Assembly (NCBI GenBank): GCA_024704765.1
Contig: JAKMXF010000323.1
Coordinates: 62,001-126,000 of the forward strand
Origin: Oopsacas minuta
Taxonomy: Eukaryota > Porifera > Hexactinellida > Lyssacinosida > Leucopsacidae
DNA: 64,000 nucleotides
Reading direction: 5' to 3'
Within the stretch, counting starts at the first letter, position 1. The number at the start of each line of letters is the position of its first letter. A program made the position numbers and the translations under genes. Below are positions 37,126 to 47,705 of this stretch, one piece after another. The notes below the pieces were generated by a model. The model had not been told where the DNA came from, ran no database searches, and saw nothing but the letters and a program-made list of their open reading frames with translations.

Positions 37126-39219
37126 ATGAATAACAAGGAAGCTTTTGACTTTCTATCCTCACGTAAATCTGTCAGAGATGCAACAATCGTATTTATGGAT
37201 AGTCAGCAACTTGATGATAAATATTATAGTTGTATCCGATACAAATTCGTTGAGTTGAAGGGTGATAGAGAGATATTTCGTAAAAGAAACGACCTAAATA
37301 CATGGGATGATATGATATTCTTTGACAATTCAACATTGGCAGAGAAGAGGCGGTTATTGTCTGAAGGTGATATTTGTACTCCTAATCAAGTTCATGCAAA
37401 GGCTATCAGGAAACCATTCCTAGAATTAACAATTAAAGGACAAAGGGTACATCTGGGACCTCTTGAAGCCCTGATTAAAAGCTTAGCAGCTAATGAGAAC
37501 GTGGATAGCAAAACGATGGCAGCCATGGCTCTGCAATTTGTCTCATCTTCTTCAGGAGATTACTCCACCAGTTCCTTCTGTCTGGAAATAGTCAGCAAAG
37601 GCACATTTCAAGGCAATATAAAGACACACATCTCAATTGCTAAGTCTACGTTCCTCCTAGGGCAACTGGAAATAGGTAAGTGAAAGTACATTGAATTGAG
37701 GAGACTTTGTAAGTCAGACAATGTACTATTCCCTAAGTATGAGCTAATTTCCCAGTATCGAGCAGATATTACTCTGGAGAAGGAATTCATTTTTATCCGC
37801 AATGTGTCTGATGCGCCTATGGGAGTAGGGACATCTTATATCTCTATCATCAAACAGACAATTTCCCGCCTACTCGAATCACTTCCCACAGATTCTGAAT
37901 TTGAATTCCCGTTGACATTTTCTGCAACAGATGGCTTGGATGGATCTGGATCCCATCAAGTTTATAATCAGATTCAAGAGTCACCAGATATTGGTTCCAA
38001 AAATTTCATTCTCTTTGCTTTCAAACCTCTCGCTATCCACGACAGCGCAAACAAACTTATTTGGGAAAACGAAAGGCCCAACTCACAATTTCAGATTCGC
38101 CCAGTCACTTTACTAGCTGCCAAAGAAAATAGCGAAAATGTACGTCATCTAATGGATACTTATATTAATCCTTAAGTAGCAGACATGGAAGAAAATGGGA
38201 TACTACTCTCGCAAGGACTTGTGAGGATAAAATTGCTCAGGACCATGTTCGATGGAAAAATGGCAGGAATTCTATCTGGAGCCGGTGGTGCTCACTGCCA
38301 ACTCTGTATTCCAACTTTCAAACAACTGCATGATGTCGAACTTATACGAGATGGTTTTCCTATTAATCGTTCAATAACATCGGCTAAAGAACTGTTTCAA
38401 AGCGTGAATGAAGTAGAATTTCTATCTCTAAGTTCCAATGACCGTCTTGGATTGACTCACCAACCTATTTCCGACATCGATATAATTTGCTCTTCTCCAC
38501 TACATTCATATTTGTGCATCTTCAGATGGTTTATGACAGTCGTTTATCATCTGCAATCAGGTGCAAGGAAGTGGTCACCATCATCCTTAGGCATAAAAAA
38601 CTCAATGAAGTTTGTTTCAGGCTTATTGATGGAAAAGACTGGTATGAAGATTGATCAACCCAGCAGTGATGGTGGCACTACATCAACTGGCAATGTTGCT
38701 CGAAATTGTTTCTTGGACAAAAACCAATTTCTTTACTGGGTTTGTTCCTTGATACCAACAGAATACCATGAAAATATAAAGGTCATTCACACTAACCTTT
38801 CAGTATGTTTGCGTATTTACAACAGCGACCGAGAGATAAACACTGAAAGACTGGATATTCTTTGCAAGGACACATACGAATACATTGTAATCAGGTTCCC
38901 TTGGGCAAACATCAGTCCAACCTTGCATAAATTACTAGCCCATTCTTCAGAACTCATTAGAACTTGTAACAATAGCCATGGACTTAAAGTCTTCTCTGAA
39001 GAAGCAGTTGAAGTTTCAAACAAACTCGTCCGAAGGTATCGCGAACACCTTGCCAGAAAAATGTCGTTTTCTCTGAATACTCGAGATATCTTTATACGAC
39101 TGATGTGTAATAGTGATCCTGTCCTCAATATGTATAGAAAATTTACAAAAGCAAGCAAGAAAACCTACTCTTCTGAACCTCCAGACCAAGAAATTCTTTT
39201 CTCACAATTAACTTGCTAA
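37126..39219 (+). pseudogene. RAG1-like transposase, inner copy, two stops
   Basis: One continuous frame of 698 codons with only two in-frame stops: TGA at 37681-37683 and TAA at 38173-38175. It starts MNNKEAFDFLSSRKSVRDAT. Core landmarks: ATDGLDGSGSHQVYNQ (first Asp, 37930-37932), PNSQFQIRPVTLLAAKENSE, LSGAGGAHCQLC (CxxC near 38290), HQPISDIDIICSSPLHSYLC (region of the second Asp), STGNVARNCF, HKLLAHSSELI (zinc-ligand His pair, near 38926) and EEAVEVSNKLVRRYREHLAR (catalytic Glu at 39010-39012, compare NESGNKLFRRFRK in RAG1). RAG1 cuts signal sequences through this DDE core. The stops make this copy inactive, though the absence of frameshifts shows it is young. Confidence 0.93.
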
Positions 39220-39491
39220 TAAATAATGATTGAAATAGATGGAAGCACAAGATACAATTTAAATGTGGGTATATTAAATGTGTGTCTATGATCCAAAATA
39301 AGCTTTCTATCGCCTCTAGCAACTGAATTTTAAGCTCAAAAACTATAATTTATGATAATATGAAAGGTGTCAATGACGTCATAACTTTTAATGAGATGAC
39401 CTAGATTTTTTTTTTTTATGCAGAAATCGTTTTCTCAGGGGTAATTTCCTATTGGCTAATAATGCATCATATATCTCTATCTTGCATGGTT

Positions 39492-39530
39492 TTCCTATTT
39501 CCATTTCACCCCCCAAAAATGCCCACTGTG
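39492..39530. repeat. Inner transposon right end, heptamer + A/T block at 23 bp
   Basis: On the minus strand: CACAGTG (39530-39524), a 23-bp spacer, then AAATAGGAA (39500-39492). Confidence 0.7.
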
Positions 39531-39535
39531 TGATG

Positions 39536-40389
39536 TATTTGATGAGGTTGATGAGGAAGTATTTTTGTCTTTGCCAACAAATCAAAGATTCAATTTAACA
39601 CACAAACCGATCTCAGAAAAAGACATCATATCAGCTTCTCCTCTACATGCATATTTGAGAACATTTAGTTGGTTCCTAATATTGATTTGCCATTTACAGT
39701 GTGGTGCTATTCAAAAATGGTCACCAACTTCGCCAATAATTCTTGGGGCCAAGAAATTTATTACTAGCCTTATTGAAGAAAAACTTAGTATATCCATTGA
39801 CACACCATCAGTCCAAGGAGGAACCACCACAACCGGAAATGTTGTTCGGAGATGCTTCACACGTAGCGATGATACTGTGCAAGATTTTCTCTATTGGGTA
39901 TTGACGGTTGTTCCTCAAGAGATACATCAGGTTGTCACTACAATCTTTAATAATTTGAGTGCTATCCTGAGATTGTATAATAGCAACAGGAAAGTGGATA
40001 CTGAAGGCCTTGATAATGTATGCCGAGAGACTTACGAATCCATTTTAACCAATTTTTCATGGGCACAAGTAACCCCAACTTTACATAAACTTCTAGCCCA
40101 TGCACCACAAATAATTGCAGATCATAACGATGGGTTTGGCTTAGAAGATTTGTCTGAAGAAGGCCTTGAATCTTGCAATAAATTGGTCAGGCGATACCAT
40201 GAGAGACTCTCAAGAAAATTTAGCTTTGAAGACAACGTTAAAGATGTGTTCGTCAGGCTTATCTCTCAAAGTGATCCAATATTAGCATCATTTCGTAATA
40301 TTACCAAAAACGATTCGGAGCCAGATCTATCTGAGTTAAAGAGCTGTCAAGATATTTTGGTGAAGTCTCTAATTATAAATACGTTATAG
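39536..40389 (+). pseudogene. RAG1-like transposase, outer copy, 3' part
   Basis: Coding resumes right after the duplicated TGATG, in the frame that continues 36546-36549 once the insert and one duplication are removed. Landmarks: VFDEVDEEVFLSLPTNQRFN, HKPISEKDIISASPLHAYLR, GGTTTTGNVVRRCFTR, HKLLAHAPQIIADH (His pair, near 40084) and EEGLESCNKLVRRYHERLSR (catalytic Glu at 40168-40170). The frame ends at 40389 without further lesions. Full length would be about 700 residues, like the inner copy. The only other visible lesion is the frame change near 35500. Confidence 0.92.
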
Positions 40390-40731
40390 TTTGCAGTTCA
40401 ATGAACGGTAGGTCATTTCAACAAGAAATGTGGTCTCATAAGTTTATAAAAATGTACATTAAATAGTGTTAATAATATCAAAACATAAAACATTCAATTT
40501 CTGAACCTATAACTCACAAATTGGTTTAATTAAAATCGATAAAAAAATCAAAATATTTTTGAATGTGACAATGACATCATTACTTTCACACCCAAAGACT
40601 TAGAAAAATCTAGTTACGTCAATCGATTCCTTGGATACGATTCCCCATATGTCAATAATATAGTTTCATACGTTATCTAGTACCCTAATACCTACTTCCA
40701 GGTTTTAGCCACTTCGTGCCACTGTGTAACT

Positions 40732-42143
40732 GCGGTTGACTTTGTTTGCCCTGAGAAAAAAAGCCTGTTCGCTAACATCAGTCTTTCTGCACGAACTGTC
40801 ACACGTAGAATTGAAGATTTATCTGCTGACATCAAACTATCATTAAAAGAACTTACGCGCCTATTTGAATTTTTCGCCATTGTTTGGATGAGAGTACTGA
40901 TCTCAAGGATACTGCTCAAGTTGCTGTTTTTATAAGAGGGATTAATGCCCACTTTGATATCACTGAAGAATTTGCAAGCTTGGTTCCACTTAGGGATACT
41001 ACAACTGATATAAATATTTTTAATGCTGTTAAAAGGGTTATAGATGACTTTGGTCTAAAATTAGATGATCTTTGTGGAGTGATAACAGATGGTGCCCCAG
41101 CAATGACCGGTACCGTGAACGGAGCTGTTTCATTAATTGAAAAAGAGATGAGAAATGTTGGAACCGAGCGAAATTTAGTACGGACACACTACATAATTCA
41201 TCTTCAAGCCCTATGTGCAAAATCTTTGAGGATGCAAGAAGTCATGCGAGTGGTTGTTAAGACTGTGAACTTTGTACGCTCAAGGGGGTTGAATCATCGT
41301 CAATTTCAACAACTGATGGAAGAGATAGATTCTCAATACGGTGATTTATTATATTATTGCGAAGTTCGCTGGTTAAGCAGAGGTGCCATGCTAGAGAGAG
41401 TGTATCAGCTGAGAAATGAATTGACGACATTCGTTAGAGAAAAGGGTTTGGAAGTTCCTGAATTTAGTGATTCAAAATGGTTGTCAGATTTTGCTTTTCT
41501 TGTGGATATTACCAATCACTTGAACAGTTTAAATTTGAAACTACAGGGAAAGAACCAGTTAGTTAACGTCCTTTATGAACATGTATGTGCATTTCAAGTT
41601 AAGTTGCGATTGTGGGAGTTTCAATTGGATAAGCAGAATTGTGCACATTTTCCTAGTCTTAATGCAAATCAGCCAATTGATGTAACTTACTATTCTACTT
41701 TTATATCTGATCTAAGCGCACAATTTGATATCCGGTTTGCTGACGTAGAGAAGTATCAAAGGGAGTTCAGTTATTTCGCTAGTCCATTTGGTGTCAATTA
41801 TATTGAGGCCCCAGAAGAGATGCAATTGGAACTAATCGAGCTTCAAAATTCTGTTGAGCTTAAGTCAAGGTACCGGGATCTTTCTCTTGTGGAATTCTAT
41901 CAGAAGTACTTGACAAATGACAAATTTCCAGTAATGAGGAAGCATGCCAAGACAATTGCAGTACTTTTTAGTAGTACTTATGTTTGCGAGCAACTTTTCT
42001 CAAGAATGAAATATGCAAAAAACAAGCTAAGAACGGGATTAAAGGACGACCATTTGGAAAATGTAATGCGATTATCAACTTCTACAATATCACCTGATGT
42101 AATAAGACTGTCAAAGGACGGACAACATCAAAAATTGCATTAA
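40732..42143 (+). pseudogene. hAT transposase, core and C-terminal part
   Basis: 40737-40880 encodes FVCPEKKSLFANISLSARTV and TRRIEDLSADIK. A frame change near 40882 leads to the 419-aa ORF at 40884-42143. That ORF begins with the family signature MDESTDLKDTAQVAVFIRG (first catalytic Asp) and CGVITDGAPAMTG (second Asp region). It ends with the hATC dimerisation segment SSTYVCEQLFSRMKYAKNKL and LKDDHLENVMRLS. It is very like the GTF2IRD2/FAM200-type hAT proteins of vertebrates and arthropods. The long undamaged frame shows the hAT is fairly recent. The 5' BED part lies at 34035-34411, on the other side of the RAG1-like insert. Confidence 0.92.
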
Positions 42144-42520
42144 TAAGTCACTTATTCTAGTTTTCTTCAATTATTAAAGACAATTCTAACATATTTATTT
42201 ATAATTACCAATTCGACAATTGATAAATTTCGAATAAGATCAGAGAATGGTGATCGCTTGGCCCCGCGCAATGCACTGAAAGACTCAATCTGACCCGCAG
42301 GCTCAAAAGGTTGCCGACCCCTGTTGTAGACATTTTGTGTGGCTAAAATCTATTCTGTGTTAAAACCATGCTATCAGCAATTTAATACTTGAGAGTTGTT
42401 AATGACAGGCTACAAGTAAATTTGAAACAATGGCTATGAATGAATGAGAACACATTCCTGTGTGGCTAAGGAAATGTGTTTCGATTTGTTGAGGCCATAA
42501 CTTAAAATTTCTCATTTATA

Positions 42521-43434
42521 CACTAAGTGGACAAAAGTATTTCAACACACAAATATATTGTCATAAATTTTAGACTCTTCCCGCTCCTATATATTGTGTA
42601 GTCTAGATTCGTAGCTGCTATCTAGTAATTTGTATAGAATACATATTTTTTTCAAGAATTTCAAAAAAATATTTTCGATTTACACTTTTGAAGGTGTTAA
42701 TTGTTAATAACTATCAGATAATTATTGATAATCAAAATATGTGGTAATTCAAAGCCTATTAAGAATCTATAATTTCTGACTTGATATTTGAATTCTACGT
42801 AGGCGAGTAATCCCACATTGAAATTTCCAATCGGATTGAACAATTTTTAACAGAGTTATAGATGAATTTCTATTTGTACCATTTAAGCCACCTTTTGCCC
42901 AAGGTGGCACAAGTGGCCGCTACCAAGAGGTTATTCTGGAATTCAAGGGTTAGCATAGTCATATCATTCGAAAATATTACTTCAACTTATTCCACCTAGC
43001 CCTAGTTGATTTCCTTGTAGTGGCGCTTTTTCCTGCCACCTGTGCGACTTTTTGAAAAAAGTGGCACAAGTGGGACAAATTGAAATTCATCTATAACTCT
43101 GGTAAAAATTGTTTAATCCGATTGGAAATTTCAATCTGAGATAACTCGCCTACGTAAAATTCTAATATCAAGTCAGAAATTATAGATTCTTAATAGGCTT
43201 TGAATTACCACATATTTTGATTATCAATAATTATCTAATAGTTATTAATAATTAACACCTTCAAAAAGTGTAAATCGAAAATAATTTTTTGAAATTCTTG
43301 AAAAACATATGTTATTCTGTACAAATTACTAGATAGCAGCTACGAATATAGACTACACAATATATAGGAGCGGGAAAGAGTCTACAATTTATGACAATAT
43401 ATTTGTGTGTTGAAATACTTTTGTCCACTTAGTG
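42521..43434. mobile_element. 0.91-kb palindromic foldback, TA-flanked
   Basis: The left end CACTAAGTGGACAAAAGTAT has its inverse complement at the right (ATACTTTTGTCCACTTAGTG), and about 390 bp of each side pair with few mismatches. TA flanks it (42519-42520 and 43435-43436). The ACAAAAGTATT motif is typical of Tc1-like ends. There is no ORF. The centre (about 42890-43075) holds smaller GTGGCACAAGTGG repeats. Confidence 0.92.
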
Positions 43435-43436
43435 TA

Positions 43437-44413
43437 TAAGCTATTATCAAAAAGAAAATGAACTACTGTATTAGTGTATATGAAGTTGATTATGGCCGAA
43501 CTACTGCGGTTAAGTAAAGAATCATAGGACTCATTGTTTTTAGTTAGAGTCTCAACAAACTGAAACATATTTCCTTAGCAACACAGAAATGTGTTACAAT
43601 TTCATTGCTACCAAACATTTATGCCCGGTATGGACGATATGAGCAATTTAGTTGTTCTATAATATTACCTCATTTAATGAATAAGCCTTAGACTCAAATC
43701 TGAGATGTTGCAGACCATCATGCTTAGAATAAGATTCTATCATGAAGACCAAATGTCAGTGAGTGTAAACCTGACACATAGAATTAACACTGGTACAGTG
43801 CAAGTTCAGGGAGGAGACAGGACAATTCATGAGCGTGTTAATACACCTAACACAAATATCGCCTCTTCCTCGATCAAGGTTGAAATTAACGTCACGCAAA
43901 ATATTGCATTTCAAGGGCTACAGCTGTCCATGACATTCTTCATAGAATAGTTAACTGCCCCACTAACAGTCAGGAAGTACAATTGTTCGACCCCAGTGGT
44001 CTTGTTGAAAGGCAGTATTCTTGATGGAGCTGCAGAAACCTTTGCTATACTTAGCAGAAGATTTCCCACAGCCATGAATTCCGAGAATAAGATGGAAATA
44101 TCCAAGCAAAATAACAGAATCTATAAAGGAGCCTAGTTTCAGTGACAAAAGCAACAAAATATCAGTAACATGTTTGTTATATGTGCATTTCCATAGTTTT
44201 CGAATTATTTAAGGGAATACATAATATACTAATTAAATTATTCTCTTCTACATAATATCCATTATAAGAAAGAATGAAAAATTGAATTTTAATAATCTTG
44301 TAGGATAATAAAAGTGTAAATTCGAATTCTACGTCCTTTTAACGCAATTGAATATGTGGAAGCAAATCTCTAGGGTAATTTTGAAATGTTCACCAAAAGG
44401 TGTAAAAATATGA
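43437..44413. other. Spacer with unassigned short ORFs
   Basis: ORFs at 43705-43950 (plus) and 43963-44157 (minus) are short. The latter contains ILGIHGCGKSSAKYSKG, which looks like a P-loop, but no other ATPase motif follows. Confidence 0.3.
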
Positions 44414-44415
44414 TA

Positions 44416-44811
44416 CAGTAGAGTTCGTATATTAGTAATTGCCTTATTAGCAAGATTCGCAAATTACCAATATTTTTCAATGCACGAAGCAATGGTATAG
44501 GGATTTAAGTATAAACAAGTTCACTTATGGCCAAGATTCGCTTATTAGCAAGAACTTGCTATAATGAGATTATTCTGTAGGATAGTAGTAAACCTAAGTT
44601 ACATTCTTCAATTTGGAGGAAATTGTGGTTGCTTTTGAATTAAGCAGAATGCTTTCTCGCAAGTGTACTACAATAACATTATACATATTATATCATCACA
44701 TACACGTATATACGTGTACATACAATAACAGTATTTATCGAATTGATTGAGTTGCCCTATTGGTTAGTTTTCTCGTGCAAACCCCGACTTGCTAATAAGC
44801 GAACTGCACTG
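44416..44811. mobile_element. Pogo-like MITE, 396 bp
   Basis: The left end CAGTAGAGTTCGTATATTAG and the inverted right end CAGTGCAGTTCGCTTATTAG match, with TA on both sides (44414-44415, 44812-44813). TTCGCTTATTAGCAAG also occurs internally near 44528. The ends recall pogo/Tigger terminal repeats. No ORF. Confidence 0.8.
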
Positions 44812-44995
44812 TATCTCATTTGATAAATAAGTGTATCTAGATGAAGAGCATTCGAAGTTTTGCAGTTTGATATGAAAACATTAATCTGTCGGATGTTTTC
44901 TGCATCCATCTTTACAGACATATTTTATTAGTCTACTTTGAAACTTTCATTCATTTATCTATTCTACTTTCATAAATTAGATAATTTTAGTATGC

Positions 44996-46143
44996 ATGGC
45001 TTCTATAACATCTCAATCTAAATCTGATCCCACAAAACGTAATTTTCGAGCAATGATTTTTATCTTATTCAAACTACAGAAGACAAAAGTAGAAATCTAT
45101 GAATTATTACAGGAACATTTCACGAATCTATCTCCTTCTCTAAGCACAGTTGAACGATGGTACAGGGAATTTATTTACGGAAACTTTGTTCTTGAAGATG
45201 CTCCTCATACAGGAAGACAGAATATTTCACATAGTGAAGAAAATGCCAACGAAATGCTAGATCTAATTACTAAAGATCCTCATATTACGTACGCTCAGTT
45301 AGAGTATGAAACCGAGATATCATCGGGGACAATTAATATCATTTTGCACAATTAACTTTGTGTGAGGAAGTTGTGTGGCCAATGGATCCCCATTCTTTGA
45401 ACTCACAGAAAAAATACCCCGCATAGACTTTTGCAAAATTATGCTCAAAAGGTTTTCTAATGGAAGTTCAAGAGCTGTTTCTGAGATCCTTACAGGTGAT
45501 GAGACATGGATATACCATTATGATCCAGAAATAAAGCTAATGTCAAAGGAGTGAGTTGAAGAAGATGCCCCACCTCCAGCCAAATTGTGGAGGGCTAGAT
45601 CTATTTGGAAACAAATGTGGGCGATTTTTTTCAGATCTAGTGGGTTTTTGGAAGCTATCGCTGTCGAGGATAGAGAGACTGTTACTGCCGACTGGTACAC
45701 TACAGTGTGCCTACCCAAAGTCATCACAGCAATTGAGTCACAGTGGGAGAAGACAGGCATTAGAGGAATTCTTCTTCATCATGATAATCAATCATTGCAT
45801 ACGGCAAGAGGAACTCGTGAGTTTTGGAAAATTCTGGACTCAAAACATTACCTCACCCGCCCTACTGTCCTGATTTAGCCCGTTGTGACTTCTGGCTGAT
45901 CCCTAGACTCAAAGATCAATTACGTGGGAGGAGATTTTCGACTAATGAGGAGTTGAGAGCGGCACTTTTCCAAATGATCGGAGACATACCGAAAGAAGAG
46001 TGGAAAAAATGTTTTGATGATTGATTAGGAGAATGAAAGAATGTATACATTGTCAGGGAGAGTATTTTGAAAAATGAAATAGTCAAATTTATGATTACTA
46101 TCTGATATGTCGATCAACGTCAAAACTTTTTGAGTGCCCCTCG
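44996..46143 (+). pseudogene. Mariner transposase relic
   Basis: Starts MASITSQSKSDPTKRNFRAM, with two helix-turn-helix parts. EILTGDETWIYHYDPEIK follows (first Asp, about 45488), then SGFLEAIAVEDRETVTADWY, GILLHHDNQSLHTARGT (second Asp) and HPPYCPDLARCDFWLIPRLK (third Asp, 45843-45902), ending KEEWKKCFDD at 46021. This is a DD34D mariner of about 340 aa with three or four frame breaks. The right terminal repeat (inverted CGAGGGGCACTCAAAAAGTT, ending at 46143, then TA) is present. No matching left repeat was found, so the 5' end may be truncated. Confidence 0.85.
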
Positions 46144-46145
46144 TA

Positions 46146-46456
46146 TTTAATCGAATGTCTAGCCAATTTGAATTGCAGTCTACATCCAAACAAAAACATT
46201 ACAGTGCTAGTTATAATACAAATACTCCACCAGAAAGTAACATACATTTATGACTAAGTGATGTATATTATTTGTTCTGAGAAATTTTCATAAGCCTAGA
46301 GATACAATCACCCAAATTTATGCGCCTGTAGGCGCGCCGCATACGCCAGGTTAAAACCATTAACATATATACTAACTATTATACTTAGAGGATTATAAGT
46401 TCCTATCTTTGATGAATATCCTGACACTACAACATCTTTTTAATCAAACTTCGGAT
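46146..46456. other. Spacer between two mariners
   Basis: About 310 bp with no gene. A short GC-rich hairpin-like run (GCGCCTGTAGGCGCGCCGC) lies at 46321-46339. Confidence 0.4.
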
Positions 46457-47703
46457 ATAATGTTCGAAAAAGTCCCACTCTACATCTATGCATAGTTGTA
46501 GCCTTTCTACCCACCTCGAAATGTGTTTGCATACTCGTCTCTGTCCATTGAAATGAGGTAGTGGTAAATCCCGTTTCCTAACTCTTGTCGAGTATGAAAT
46601 AGCCGTCCTCAGAGATGTGTATTCAGCTCAGGAAATAGCCAGAAATTACAAGGTAATGGATCTGAGGAATACGGAGGATGTTCCATCACTTCAAACCCGA
46701 TATCCTAAATAACTTTCCTAACGCGTTTCGAAAGATGAAGTCTGGGATTATCATGGAGAAGTTTGATTCCTTGAGTTCCTGTACGCGACGTCGTGTTTTA
46801 GAGACTTTCAAGACTTCTCTTAGGCATTTATCTGCGTAAAATTCTACTTTGAGTCGGTCTCCTTTAGGCACAGGTATGTGAGTCACTGGCCCATACGCAT
46901 AAAAAATATGCTGTAGAGAACATCATCGTTTCGGAAGTCCGGACGTGCCTTTTCGAGGGATAAGAACCTTTTGGAAGCCCTATTTGCTTTGTTCATTACG
47001 CAGAGGTTCGGAAAACATAATCCAAGTTTCGTCACCAGTAACGATTTCAAATAACTTCCGAGAATCCCAATCTCTATATACTTGACACCTATTTTTCGAA
47101 GCCCTCTACTCCTTTTGACCCATTGTGAGGATTTTTATATCCATCGCGCTGAAATTTTGGGATATTCGAGATAAACGTGTAGTTTTATATGAACACTCCC
47201 GGTGAGTTATCCAGGAGTAGGGCAATCTTTCAACGCTCAAAGGGGGTCAATATCCAATAGTTCCAGAATTTGAGAGGCAATTTCAGGGGTGGTAGTGGAA
47301 ATTGCTCTTCCGGTCCGAGGGTCATCTCCAATACTGCCTCTACTAGCCTTTAATTACCTGCCTATCCCTTCATAGTGAGATACGCTAGAGTTTCCCCATG
47401 ATTAATGATGACGAGATCCTCATGTATTTGGAATGGTTTGTCGCAGAGTACGGTGCGAATCTTTATGTAAGCTCATTGTTCGGTTTTGCTTGATATATAT
47501 CTTGAAGCCATGAAAAATTGACTCTCGAAAATAGGTAAAATTGAGAGTAGGATAGGTCAAGAAATAAAATAGCTAGAGGAAATTGACTAACAGCATTTAA
47601 TAGGTAATCGATAGGACTATTAGGAAATATTATGCATCTCATGTAATCAAGTAGGGTTTGGCTGCTATGTATTAAGGATGGGAACTTTTCGAATGCCCCA
47701 AGT
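46457..47703 (-). pseudogene. Mariner element relic, minus strand
   Basis: The right end, read inverted, is TTGGGGCATTCGAAAAGTTC, and the left end reads ATGTTCGAAAAAGTCCC, a partial match. Minus-strand frames give KIRTVLCDKPFQIHEDL near 47465-47410. The ORF at 46886-46686 (MTHIPVPKGDRLKVEFYADK) corresponds to the usual ...VPxGxTVNxxFY segment and runs towards the second-Asp region (FSMIIPDFIF, with HDNARLH lost or shifted). MEHPPYSSDPLPCNFWLFPE (third Asp region, about 46640-46690) follows. Frequent stops; older than the 28.2-kb copy. Confidence 0.7.
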
Positions 47704-47705
47704 AC

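Larger units (their letters stand above)
36550..39530 (+). mobile_element. RAG1/Transib-like transposon, inner copy
   Basis: It starts CACAGTGGGCTTTTTGCTGG and, read inverted from the right, CACAGTGGGCATTTTTGGGG. TGATG lies directly outside both ends (36545-36549 and 39531-39535), a 5-bp duplication. Length is 2981 bp. One transposase frame fills 37126-39219, leaving about 575 bp upstream and 310 bp downstream. It sits in the transposase gene of the outer copy, in the same orientation. Its protein and sub-terminal DNA differ clearly from the outer copy, so it is a separate family and not a recent duplicate. Confidence 0.96.
34417..40726 (+). mobile_element. RAG1/Transib-like transposon, outer copy
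   Basis: The left end CACAGTGGCACACCCCCTGG and the inverted right end CACAGTGGCACGAAGTGGCT share an 11-bp perfect start, CACAGTGGCAC. TAACT lies directly outside both (34412-34416 and 40727-40731), a 5-bp duplication as in Transib and RAG transposition. CACAGTG equals the V(D)J signal heptamer. Total length is 6310 bp. Subtracting the inner transposon and one duplication leaves about 3.3 kb. It carries a single transposase gene (35296-36549 plus 39536-40389). No second ORF of the RAG2/kelch type was seen. Confidence 0.95.
33611..42323 (+). mobile_element. hAT element (outermost of a three-level nest)
   Basis: The left end CAGCGGTCGGCAACCTCTGG and the inverted right end CAGGGGTCGGCAACCTTTTG are terminal repeats of the Charlie type. 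TTGTAGAC lies directly outside both ends (33603-33610 and 42324-42331), an 8-bp duplication. Without the RAG1-like insertion and its duplication the hAT is about 2.4 kb. It carries a BED finger (34035-34411) and, after the insert, a transposase core (40732-42143). Confidence 0.95.

Noticed and set aside
39388-39585. Minus-strand ORF of 65 aa across the inner right end.
   Set aside because: It runs through the terminal repeat and the reverse of the outer transposase; a shadow frame.
43963-44157. P-loop-like GIHGCGKSS on the minus strand.
   Set aside because: Only 64 aa, no Walker B or further helicase motif, so likely chance.
46321-46339. GC-rich hairpin-like run.
   Set aside because: Too short, without a repeat partner or context to name it.
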